NCBI GenBank assembly: GCA_947487895.1
Contig: CANKYF010000016.1
Location: forward strand, 62,001 to 126,000
Direction: 5' to 3'
From: an uncultured Flavobacteriaceae bacterium
Lineage (GTDB): Bacteria > Bacteroidota > Bacteroidia > Flavobacteriales > Flavobacteriaceae
Length of the DNA: 64,000 nt
In this document: piece by piece, positions 38,369 to 46,675 of the stretch
Numbering within the stretch: position 1 is the first letter of the stretch
Layout: the number at the start of each line of letters is the position of its first letter
Notes under the pieces: model-generated
The model's database searches: none
The model's input: only the letters and a program-made list of their open reading frames with translations
What the model was told of the DNA's origin: nothing
Program-made: the position numbers and the translations under genes

Positions 38369-40717
38369 ATGCAAAAGAAATATTTTGTATTTGTAACCTG
38401 TCTCTATTCTATTTTATCATTTGCCCAAGATTTTTCTAATTTATGGCAAGGTCATTTTTCATATAATAATATCAAAGAAGTAGTAAAAACTGAAAAATCT
38501 ATTTATGCTGCTTCAGATAATGCCGTTTTTCGATTCGACACAGATTCTAATACAATTCAAGAGTTTACTACCATTAACGGACTCTCTGGTGAAACAATTT
38601 CTACAATTCACTTCAGTGAAGCTTATGATTTACTTATAATTGGATATGAAAATGGTTTAATAGAAATTGTTTTTAGCGATGATAGTAATGTTTTATCTGT
38701 GGTTGATATTTTAGAAAAGGTAACTATACAACCTAATAATAAAAATATTAATCACTTCCAAGAACATGAAGAAACATTATATATTTCAACAAATTTTGGT
38801 ATTTCAATCTTTAATTTAGAAAGATTAGAATTTGGAGACACTTATTTTATCGGAAACGCAGGTAGTCAAATTAAAGTAAATCAAACAGCAATTTTTAATG
38901 GCTATATCTATGCTGCTTGTTCTAATAATAACGGTTTAAGGAAAGCATCTATAACTAACCCAAATTTAATTGATTTTCAAAACTGGGAAACGCTTTTCAC
39001 TGGTAGTTATTTATTTGTTGAGGAAAATAATTCTAGCCTTTATACCATTAATTCAAATAGGCAGATTTACGATATTTCTAATGACTTATTATCAGAGCTT
39101 TTTACCTACTCAGATATTCCTCTTGATATTAAATCTGATAATCAAAATACTGTTGTAACAACACAAAATAGTGTTTTTATATATGACGAAAGTTTCTCTT
39201 TAATTTCTCAAGTCTTAGCTAGTGGTGATTATATTACAGAATTTACAGCTTCTTCATTAATTAACGACAGTGTTTATATAGGCACTGAAGATTTTGGTAT
39301 TTTAGGCACTAATCTTTCTAATCCTTTTTCTTTTAACGAAATTCATCCAGATGGTCCTCTAATGAATGTCCCTTTCTCTATAAATGCAAATTCAAGCGGT
39401 GTTTGGGTTACCTATGGTGAATATAATATTTTCTTTAATCCTTATCCTTTGAATAGTAGAGGTTTTAGTCATTTAAAAAATGATCAATGGATAAACACTA
39501 AATTCGAAGAAACTCTGTCTACAAGATGCTTAAATAGCATATCTATCAACCCTGCAAATGAAGATCAAATATTTATCAGTTCGTTTATAGATGGGTTATT
39601 AGAAGTAAATGACGAAATCCCAAGCATTCTATACAACGAATCAAACAGCTCTTTAGAAGACATTATTGGAGCATCAAATCCAAGTACTGATAGAGACATA
39701 AGAGTTGGAACATCTACTTTCGATCAAAATGGTGTTTTATGGCTTACAAATAATAGACTACAAGCCCCATTAAAAACTTATAATCCTAGCTCTAATCAAT
39801 GGAATTCGTATTCTTTTGAAGGCATTATTGCTGATGGTCTAAACGATGAGTTAGGATATATAGATTTAACTATCGATAACAATGGCACAAAATGGGTTGG
39901 TGGTCATTTTAATGGATTAATTGGTTTTAATGAAAATAATTCTCCTGATATAAAAAATATTGTTGGAGGAGAAAGAAATATGCCCTCTGATAGAGTTTAT
40001 GCGCTAGCTTTAGATAAACGAAATCAAATCTGGATTGGTACCGATAAAGGTCTTAGAGTTTTATTTAATACCTCCAACTTTTTTGAAGATGATGATATAA
40101 GAGTTGAAGAAATTATTATCGAAGAAGACGGTATAGCCAAAGAACTTCTTTTCCAACAGTTTATTACAGATATTAAAGTTGATGGATCTAATAATAAATG
40201 GATAGGCACTGCAGATTCTGGGTTGTTCTACTTTTCATCAGATGGACAAAACACCATTTATCATTTCACAAAAGACAATTCCCCGTTGCCTACTAATACT
40301 ATAAATGATGTGTCTATTGATGATACAAATGGTATTGTTTATATCGCTACAAGCCGAGGATTAGTATCATTTCTTTCTGGAAGCTCTAGTCCTTTTGAAG
40401 ATTTAACTAATGCTTTTGCCTACCCTAACCCAGTAAGACCTAATTTTAACTTAATTGCTGATAAGGTAAAGATTAAAGATATCTCAGAAAATGTTAATAT
40501 CAAAATTACCGATATAGAAGGAAATCTTGTAGCAGAAGCACAATCTAGAGTTAATTTAAGACACAGTGGATATAATCTTGAAATTGATGGCGGTACAGCT
40601 TATTGGAATGGTAAAAACTTAGCTAACAATGTAGTCGCTTCTGGTGTTTACCTCATAATGCTTTCAGATTTAGACACTTTTGAAACCTCAGTAATAAAAC
40701 TAATGGTAGTTAGATAA
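38369..40717 (+). CDS. porZ: Type IX secretion system protein PorZ
   Basis: PorZ is a surface component of the T9SS attachment complex, which in Porphyromonas gingivalis presents anionic LPS to the sortase PorU. This 782-residue protein has a signal peptide ending near LSFAQ, followed by the family start LWQGHFSYNNIKEV. Two-component-regulator-type beta-propeller repeats follow (INGLSGETISTI, GVLWLTNN, WIGTDKGLRVL). A C-terminal T9SS-type domain covers the last ~85 residues (AYPNPVRPNF). I chose the ATG at 38369. An in-frame TTG at 38348 would add seven residues before the signal peptide. Its stop overlaps the recO start (TAATG), the conserved flavobacterial neighbour. Confidence 0.92.
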   Translation: MQKKYFVFVTCLYSILSFAQDFSNLWQGHFSYNNIKEVVKTEKSIYAASDNAVFRFDTDSNTIQEFTTINGLSGETISTIHFSEAYDLLIIGYENGLIEIVFSDDSNVLSVVDILEKVTIQPNNKNINHFQEHEETLYISTNFGISIFNLERLEFGDTYFIGNAGSQIKVNQTAIFNGYIYAACSNNNGLRKASITNPNLIDFQNWETLFTGSYLFVEENNSSLYTINSNRQIYDISNDLLSELFTYSDIPLDIKSDNQNTVVTTQNSVFIYDESFSLISQVLASGDYITEFTASSLINDSVYIGTEDFGILGTNLSNPFSFNEIHPDGPLMNVPFSINANSSGVWVTYGEYNIFFNPYPLNSRGFSHLKNDQWINTKFEETLSTRCLNSISINPANEDQIFISSFIDGLLEVNDEIPSILYNESNSSLEDIIGASNPSTDRDIRVGTSTFDQNGVLWLTNNRLQAPLKTYNPSSNQWNSYSFEGIIADGLNDELGYIDLTIDNNGTKWVGGHFNGLIGFNENNSPDIKNIVGGERNMPSDRVYALALDKRNQIWIGTDKGLRVLFNTSNFFEDDDIRVEEIIIEEDGIAKELLFQQFITDIKVDGSNNKWIGTADSGLFYFSSDGQNTIYHFTKDNSPLPTNTINDVSIDDTNGIVYIATSRGLVSFLSGSSSPFEDLTNAFAYPNPVRPNFNLIADKVKIKDISENVNIKITDIEGNLVAEAQSRVNLRHSGYNLEIDGGTAYWNGKNLANNVVASGVYLIMLSDLDTFETSVIKLMVVR

Positions 40718-41436
40718 TGCTTACCACAACAAAAGCTATTGTTTTATCAAAGCTAAAATACAAAGATTATGATCTTATTGTTAAGTGCTATACAGAAGAT
40801 TTTGGAGTTGTTAGTTTTATATTAAAAGGTGTTCTAAAAAATAAAAAAAGTAGTAATAAAGTAGCTTATTTTCAATTACTATCTCAACTTCAAATTACGC
40901 TTCAACACAAACAAAACAGATCTTTACAAAGCATTAAAAACACTAAACTAGAGTACCACTATTCTTCCCTTCACACCAATGTTTTAAAAAGCTCAATAGT
41001 TATGTTTTTAGCAGAAGTTCTTTCAAACGTTTTACAAGAAGAAGAAGAAAACAAAACGCTATATACTTACATTGAAACTACCCTATTATGGTTAGATGAA
41101 CATGTGGAATACTCTAACTTTCATTTATTATTTCTATTAAACTTAACCAAATACTTAGGGTTTTACCCTGATACTTCAAATACACAGTATTCTTTTTTTG
41201 ATTTATTAGAGGGGAGATTTATAACTCAAAAAATGAACAAGCATAGTATTTCAGAAGATAATTTAACACTTTTAAAACAGCTATTAGGCACAACATTTGA
41301 TGGCCTTTCTTCAGTAAAAATTAATTCAAAACAAAGGCAGTTGTTTTTAAATATGATTTTGCTATATTTTGAATTACATTTGGGGAATTTTAAACGTCCA
41401 AAATCGCTCCAAATACTTAATCAGGTTTTTAACTAG
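40717..41436 (+). CDS. recO: DNA repair protein RecO
   Basis: RecO loads RecA onto SSB-coated single-stranded DNA with RecR. The 239 residues show the N-terminal OB-fold (TKAIVLSKLKYKDYDLIVKCYTEDFGVVSFILKG) in parts, and a helical C-terminal domain. The zinc-finger cysteines found in some RecO proteins are missing, as is usual in this family group. Translation is probably coupled to porZ through the one-base TAATG overlap. Confidence 0.93.
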   Translation: MLTTTKAIVLSKLKYKDYDLIVKCYTEDFGVVSFILKGVLKNKKSSNKVAYFQLLSQLQITLQHKQNRSLQSIKNTKLEYHYSSLHTNVLKSSIVMFLAEVLSNVLQEEEENKTLYTYIETTLLWLDEHVEYSNFHLLFLLNLTKYLGFYPDTSNTQYSFFDLLEGRFITQKMNKHSISEDNLTLLKQLLGTTFDGLSSVKINSKQRQLFLNMILLYFELHLGNFKRPKSLQILNQVFN

Positions 41437-41439
41437 ACA

Positions 41440-43851
41440 ATGAGGTTTCTTTTAACATTCTTCTTTATAATAATAGCTTATAGCAGTGCTGAAGCTCAAA
41501 ACATCAAGGTGCTAAATAAAATCAGTAAAGAACCTATTTATGGAGTCGCCATATATAACATAGATAAATCTAAAAGCATTGTTACTAATTTTAGAGGTGA
41601 AGCAGATATTAGCGATTTTTCGATAGATGAATATATTTACTTTAAACATCTTTCCCATATTTTAAAAAAGTTGAAAAAACAAAATATAGGTAAGTCCAGA
41701 ACTGTTTTTCTGGAATCTAATACTCAAGGGCTTGATGAAATTGTTATTTCGGCTTCTAAATTTCAACAAAACCGAAAAGATATTCCTCAAAAAATAATAA
41801 GCTTGAACTCAGAAAACATAAAGTTTATCAATCCTCAAACCAGTGCAGATTTACTGGAAAACACTGGGCAAGTTTTTGTTCAGAAGAGTCAAATGGGAGG
41901 CGGTAGTCCTATGATAAGAGGTTTCTCTACTAATAGACTTTTAATTACTATTGATGGCATAAGAATGAATAATGCCATTTTTAGAGGGGGAAATTTACAC
42001 AATGTTATTTCCATTGATCCCTTTTCTATTCAAAATACAGAAGTAACACTTGGAGCAGGATCAGTTATATACGGTAGTGATGCTGTTGGAGGTGTTATGA
42101 GTTTTTATACGCAAAAACCAAAGCTTTCTTATAACGATTCTTTAATGGTTAAATCTAATGCCATTTTAAGATATGCCTCAGCAAATAACGAAAATACTGG
42201 ACATTTAGATCTAAATCTTGGTTATAAAAGATGGGGGTTATTAACTAACATTAGCTATACTAAATTTGGGGATCTAACTATGGGGAAACATGGTCCTGAC
42301 ACCTACTTGAGACCAGAATTTATTTTAGCTACTAATACTGGTGATCAAATTATTCAAAACAGGGACCCCTTAACTCAAAAATACTCTGGTTATAACCAAC
42401 TTAATCTAATGCAAAAAGTAAGGTTTGAACCTCATGAAAACATAAATTTTGATTTAGGATTACATTACTCTACTACATCAGATATTCCTAGATATGATAG
42501 ATTGATTAGATATAGAGACAATACGCTTAGGTCTGCAGAGTGGAATTATGGCCCGCAAAGGTGGTTTATGGCTAATTTTCAAATCACTAAATTAAGTAGT
42601 AGTTCTAACCTGTATGATAAAATTAAAACCACTTTAGCGTACCAAAATTTTCAAGAAAGTAGAAAAGACAGAAACTTTGAATCTAACATAAGAAATATTA
42701 GAGAAGAAGCAGTAGATGCTTATTCATTTAATTTAGATTTAGAAAAACGTTTTAGTCCTAAAACTCAATTCTTTTATGGGTTAGAATATGTTTATAATCA
42801 AGTAACATCAAAAGGTGCAGAAGAAAACATTTTAAATGGAGTTTCACTTCCTGCGGTATCAAGATACCCTAATGGTGCAGATTGGCAATCTGCAGCTATT
42901 TATAGCAGTATAAAGTATAAACCAAACTCAAAATTTGTATTTCAATCTGGTTTAAGGTTTAATCATATTATTTCTAAAGCTAATTTTGAAGAAAATAATA
43001 CCTTTTTAAATTTACCATTTAAAAATTCTAAAAGTCAATCTGGAGCTTTAACAGGAACCGCTGGAATTAGCTGGTCTCCTAATAACAATATACAATGGAA
43101 ATTAAATGCTTCTTCTGCTTTTAGAGCTCCTAACATTGATGATATTGGTAAAGTTTTTGACTCAGAACCTGGTTCTGTTGTAGTGCCCAATGAAAACCTT
43201 AGACCTGAATATGCTTATGGAGGAGAATTAGGTGTAAAATTAAACTTTGATAAAAAGCTTATTATAGATATGAGTACTTACTATACATATTTAGACAATG
43301 CTTTGGTAAGAAGAGATTTTACCTTAAATGGAGAATCTCAAATTATCTACGATGGAGAATTGAGCAATGTACAAGCTATTCAAAATGCTTCTAAAGCTTG
43401 GATATACGGTTTTGAAGTGGGCTTGAAAATGATATTAACCAACCACTTATTATTTAGTTCTCAATACAGTATTATTGGAGGTACTGAAGAAGTAGGAAAT
43501 ATTGAAGTCCCTATTAGACATGTATCCCCTAATTTTGGAAATGCACACCTAATATGGTCTAATAATACATTTAAAATTGATGCTTTTGCCAATTTTAATG
43601 GAGAACTATCTTTTAATGAATTAGCACCTTCAGAAATTGAAAAAGCATACCTATATGCATTAGACTCAAGTGGCAACCCATTTAGCCCTTCTTGGTACAC
43701 ACTTAACCTGAGAACCCTGTATCGATTAAACAACTCAACAACACTAACTACGAGTATAGAAAATATTACAGACCAAAGATATAGAACCTATTCTTCTGGT
43801 ATTACAGCTCCAGGCAGAAACTTTATAATATCTTTAAAATATAGCTTATAA
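41440..43851 (+). CDS. TonB-dependent receptor (heme/hemoglobin-type family)
   Basis: An outer-membrane receptor of 803 residues. A signal peptide ends near SAEAQ, and a short degenerate carboxypeptidase-like segment follows (about 22-85). The plug has LDEIVISASKF, GGGSPMIRGFSTNRLLITIDGIRMNNAIFRGGN (given here in overlapping pieces) and YGSDAVGGV. The barrel ends with the terminal aromatic strand NFIISLKYSL. The plug wording resembles hemin/hemoglobin receptors. The ligand is an inference and could be another siderophore or metal complex. It begins 3 bases after recO, so it may be expressed with porZ-recO. Confidence 0.85.
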   Translation: MRFLLTFFFIIIAYSSAEAQNIKVLNKISKEPIYGVAIYNIDKSKSIVTNFRGEADISDFSIDEYIYFKHLSHILKKLKKQNIGKSRTVFLESNTQGLDEIVISASKFQQNRKDIPQKIISLNSENIKFINPQTSADLLENTGQVFVQKSQMGGGSPMIRGFSTNRLLITIDGIRMNNAIFRGGNLHNVISIDPFSIQNTEVTLGAGSVIYGSDAVGGVMSFYTQKPKLSYNDSLMVKSNAILRYASANNENTGHLDLNLGYKRWGLLTNISYTKFGDLTMGKHGPDTYLRPEFILATNTGDQIIQNRDPLTQKYSGYNQLNLMQKVRFEPHENINFDLGLHYSTTSDIPRYDRLIRYRDNTLRSAEWNYGPQRWFMANFQITKLSSSSNLYDKIKTTLAYQNFQESRKDRNFESNIRNIREEAVDAYSFNLDLEKRFSPKTQFFYGLEYVYNQVTSKGAEENILNGVSLPAVSRYPNGADWQSAAIYSSIKYKPNSKFVFQSGLRFNHIISKANFEENNTFLNLPFKNSKSQSGALTGTAGISWSPNNNIQWKLNASSAFRAPNIDDIGKVFDSEPGSVVVPNENLRPEYAYGGELGVKLNFDKKLIIDMSTYYTYLDNALVRRDFTLNGESQIIYDGELSNVQAIQNASKAWIYGFEVGLKMILTNHLLFSSQYSIIGGTEEVGNIEVPIRHVSPNFGNAHLIWSNNTFKIDAFANFNGELSFNELAPSEIEKAYLYALDSSGNPFSPSWYTLNLRTLYRLNNSTTLTTSIENITDQRYRTYSSGITAPGRNFIISLKYSL

Positions 43852-43864
43852 AGAGTTGAATTAT

Positions 43865-46261
43865 TTACTTCTTAACTGCTTTTTTACTTAAAACCAATCC
43901 GTTTGATAATGTTACTTCAGCAATAAAAACTGAGCTAGATAATTCACTTAAATTAAATAGTTCTTTATTACTATTGCCTTTAAAAGACTTTAAACTTCTA
44001 CCTAAAAGATCATATATAATAACAGATTGAATTTCTAAGTTTTCTGTAACAGAAAATTGCACCATATCATTATCAAACTCTGTAATTCTTAAATCTTTAG
44101 CATTTGCAGCTACATCTGTGATAGAAAGGGAAACATTATTAAATACAATCTCAAATCGTTCATTGAATTCTCCAACTTCAGAAGTAAACGTATAATCAGA
44201 CTCAGATAAGTTATATGTTTTATTTAAAAAGTTGTCTTTTAAATAAACGGTATTATTAGTTAAAAAATCTCCTTGTATATCTGCAATAGATAATTTATAT
44301 AATGTTGCTATCTCAATACTAGTTTTAAAACCTAATTTAATGACTTCATTCTCATCTAGACTACCTGGTTCTCTCCCTTGAATTGCAAATTTTTTATCAT
44401 CTATAGTAGAATATAGTCCTGAAAATGTATTAGGTGTTATAACTCTTTCTGCATCATAATAGGCGCCATCATCTTGATTAGTTGCTCCATTAACATAGGC
44501 TACAGATATTTGATGAAATAGCCCATTGTCTGACGTTAAATTAACCCATAATTTATTATCTATTTGAGACCTTTTTTTTGTTTTATTTGAGTTTTTAAAG
44601 AACTGACTGTTATTTGTAGTACCTGAAACACGCATGCTATTATTAAATATAACATCTGTTGTATAGATCATTCCTGAAACTAAAGTCACTGGAGCAGCAG
44701 CATTATCCATAGAAACAAAAAATGCCTGACCTGATGGTATAAACCTATTAGGCATTACACCATCTCCTCCCGCTGTTTGACTAGCACCATTAATTTTTGC
44801 ATAATCTGATGTTGAAAAATTCTGATCTTCATTTCCGTTTACAGTAGAGGAAGGCGCTGTATTTTGAGACCATAAATTAATAACTCCATCAAGACTTGGG
44901 TTAGCTGATATAAACAAATCAGCACTTATAGCAGAAGGGTAAGGGTTTCCTATTAAATTAGGATTTTCATCTGCAAGTTCAGAATCATTTCTATAGATAG
45001 GTACCGTAATAACACCATTATTAAACGCTCCTTCAAAAATATAATCATAACCTACACCTGAAAAAATAAACCCAGATTGTGAATGCGTAGCCGCATAACC
45101 TACACCTGGTGTCATAACTGTGCTACCACTAACCCATTGCCAATCATTACCATTATCATCAATCCCATCTTGCCCCGCAACAGTAGCATTATTGTTGTTA
45201 GTCTCAGCTGTAGCATCTAAGTAATTTTGTGCATTGAATACAAAACGCCTGGAATCTTCAGATTCAAATAAGCCTCCTCCAATGGTTTCACCTGATACAG
45301 GTGAACTCCAATACGTATATTCATACCAAGCATTTAAAGGAGCTGTTGTCTTAGTTACTTGAATAGCTCCATTATTTGTTACTAAAGCCGAATCATCATT
45401 TTGAACTACGGCACCATAAGATTGAACCTCAATACTACTCCCCGAGTCTACAGTAACATCTCCTTGAATTGTTAAATGCGTATTATTAGCAACTATTAAA
45501 GTTGAACTATTACTTACAGTTAAACTACAAGCTATAATACTACCGCCATCTGTAGATGTATTATAATCATCATTAAGAATGGCAGGGGTTGTTAAATCTG
45601 GATTACCATTGTCCCATGCAGAACCATTCCATGTTGTAGTACTACCGGAACATCCTGAAATAGGCGAAATCGTACCGTTTATAATTACTCCTTTATTTGT
45701 AGCCGTATTTTCGTAAATATATAAATTACCAGCAGCACCAATAAATGTAGCAGCATTATAACCATATAATCTAAATGTTATAGTACTTGTTAAACCTGTA
45801 AAAGATGATAAGTCTATATTATTACTTTCAAAAAACGGAAAAGCTGTAACTGAAGTATCTATAAATACAGATGAAAACCCAGAACCTGTATCTATTTGAA
45901 GATCTAAAGTACTTGGCCCAATAGGAATTATAAAAAGACCAAAAAAATTAATACCATCTCTAAGATAACTTATATCTAATGAAGTTAAATCTATTTGATA
46001 TCCAGCATTAGGAGCAATAGTCCATTCAAAATAATCATTCGTATCTATAAAATTAGACGTAGTCCAACCAGATGCATCATATACTACCGAACCACCTGGT
46101 GAAATTCCTGGACCTCTACAAATGCCAGTTGCAGTTACGTTAGTATCATTAGACACTACACCACTGCAGCTTGTGTTTTGAACCGAACTAAAAGACGCAA
46201 GTTCTTGACCATGTGTTATCATCACTGCAAAAAAAGCAATTAATACAAGTAATTTTTTCAT
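43865..46261 (-). CDS. T9SS-secreted modular surface protein (head type A)
   Basis: A 798-residue protein with a signal peptide ending near THGQ. It has a unique N-terminal beta-sandwich head (about 22-200). Next is a stalk opening with TWNGSAWDNG near 207 and a beta-helix-like 'SSIEVQSYGAVVQ' part. The YWSSP block sits near 316, followed by a GNPYPSAI module. A type A sorting domain forms the C-terminus (about 725-798, IYDLLGRSLKSFKG and a terminal KKAVKK). The sorting domain directs outer-membrane passage by T9SS and surface attachment. The C-terminal ~590 residues are a close paralogue of the next protein. The role is unknown and may be adhesion. Confidence 0.88.
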   Translation of the reverse strand: MKKLLVLIAFFAVMITHGQELASFSSVQNTSCSGVVSNDTNVTATGICRGPGISPGGSVVYDASGWTTSNFIDTNDYFEWTIAPNAGYQIDLTSLDISYLRDGINFFGLFIIPIGPSTLDLQIDTGSGFSSVFIDTSVTAFPFFESNNIDLSSFTGLTSTITFRLYGYNAATFIGAAGNLYIYENTATNKGVIINGTISPISGCSGSTTTWNGSAWDNGNPDLTTPAILNDDYNTSTDGGSIIACSLTVSNSSTLIVANNTHLTIQGDVTVDSGSSIEVQSYGAVVQNDDSALVTNNGAIQVTKTTAPLNAWYEYTYWSSPVSGETIGGGLFESEDSRRFVFNAQNYLDATAETNNNNATVAGQDGIDDNGNDWQWVSGSTVMTPGVGYAATHSQSGFIFSGVGYDYIFEGAFNNGVITVPIYRNDSELADENPNLIGNPYPSAISADLFISANPSLDGVINLWSQNTAPSSTVNGNEDQNFSTSDYAKINGASQTAGGDGVMPNRFIPSGQAFFVSMDNAAAPVTLVSGMIYTTDVIFNNSMRVSGTTNNSQFFKNSNKTKKRSQIDNKLWVNLTSDNGLFHQISVAYVNGATNQDDGAYYDAERVITPNTFSGLYSTIDDKKFAIQGREPGSLDENEVIKLGFKTSIEIATLYKLSIADIQGDFLTNNTVYLKDNFLNKTYNLSESDYTFTSEVGEFNERFEIVFNNVSLSITDVAANAKDLRITEFDNDMVQFSVTENLEIQSVIIYDLLGRSLKSFKGNSNKELFNLSELSSSVFIAEVTLSNGLVLSKKAVKK

Positions 46262-46675
46262 AAGTAGGGAATTTTGTTAATAATAGCAATTGTTTTATTT
46301 TACATAACTACTGTTAAAAACCTATATAGAATGAGGGAAAGAGGGGTTTCTATAAAAGATTTTTATTGATGTATCAAAAACGATGTAAAACAAACACAAA
46401 ATGTATGGTAACAATCTTTTTGTGAAAAAGCATTTCTCAATACTTTTAAAAGCGTTTATTAAAAATCGTTAATGAGTTGTCTTTTGTAAAATCTTAAATT
46501 TGAGAGAAAAGACACGATTAAGTTACAAAAAAACCAGTTAAATTGCAAAAAAAAGAATACAGAACTAAAATGTTATTCCAAATAAATACTCATCTTAATT
46601 AAACTAATAAAAAAAGCCGCTATTTTTATTTAATAGCGGCTTAATTAGTTGTATACAGTTATTTAGTTTGATTTG
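46262..46675. other. 414-base intergenic region between the two paralogous surface-protein genes
   Basis: No coding sequence was found. The right end holds the terminator of the upstream gene (46609-46642). The remainder is AT-rich leader/promoter DNA for the gene ending at 43865, but no exact TAnnTTTG element was found on the minus strand. Confidence 0.7.
46609..46642 (-). terminator. Rho-independent terminator of the head type B surface-protein gene
   Basis: AAGCCGCTATT pairs perfectly with AATAGCGGCTT across seven bases. The adjoining A run on the plus strand gives a T run for the minus transcript, 33 bases past the stop. Confidence 0.9.
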
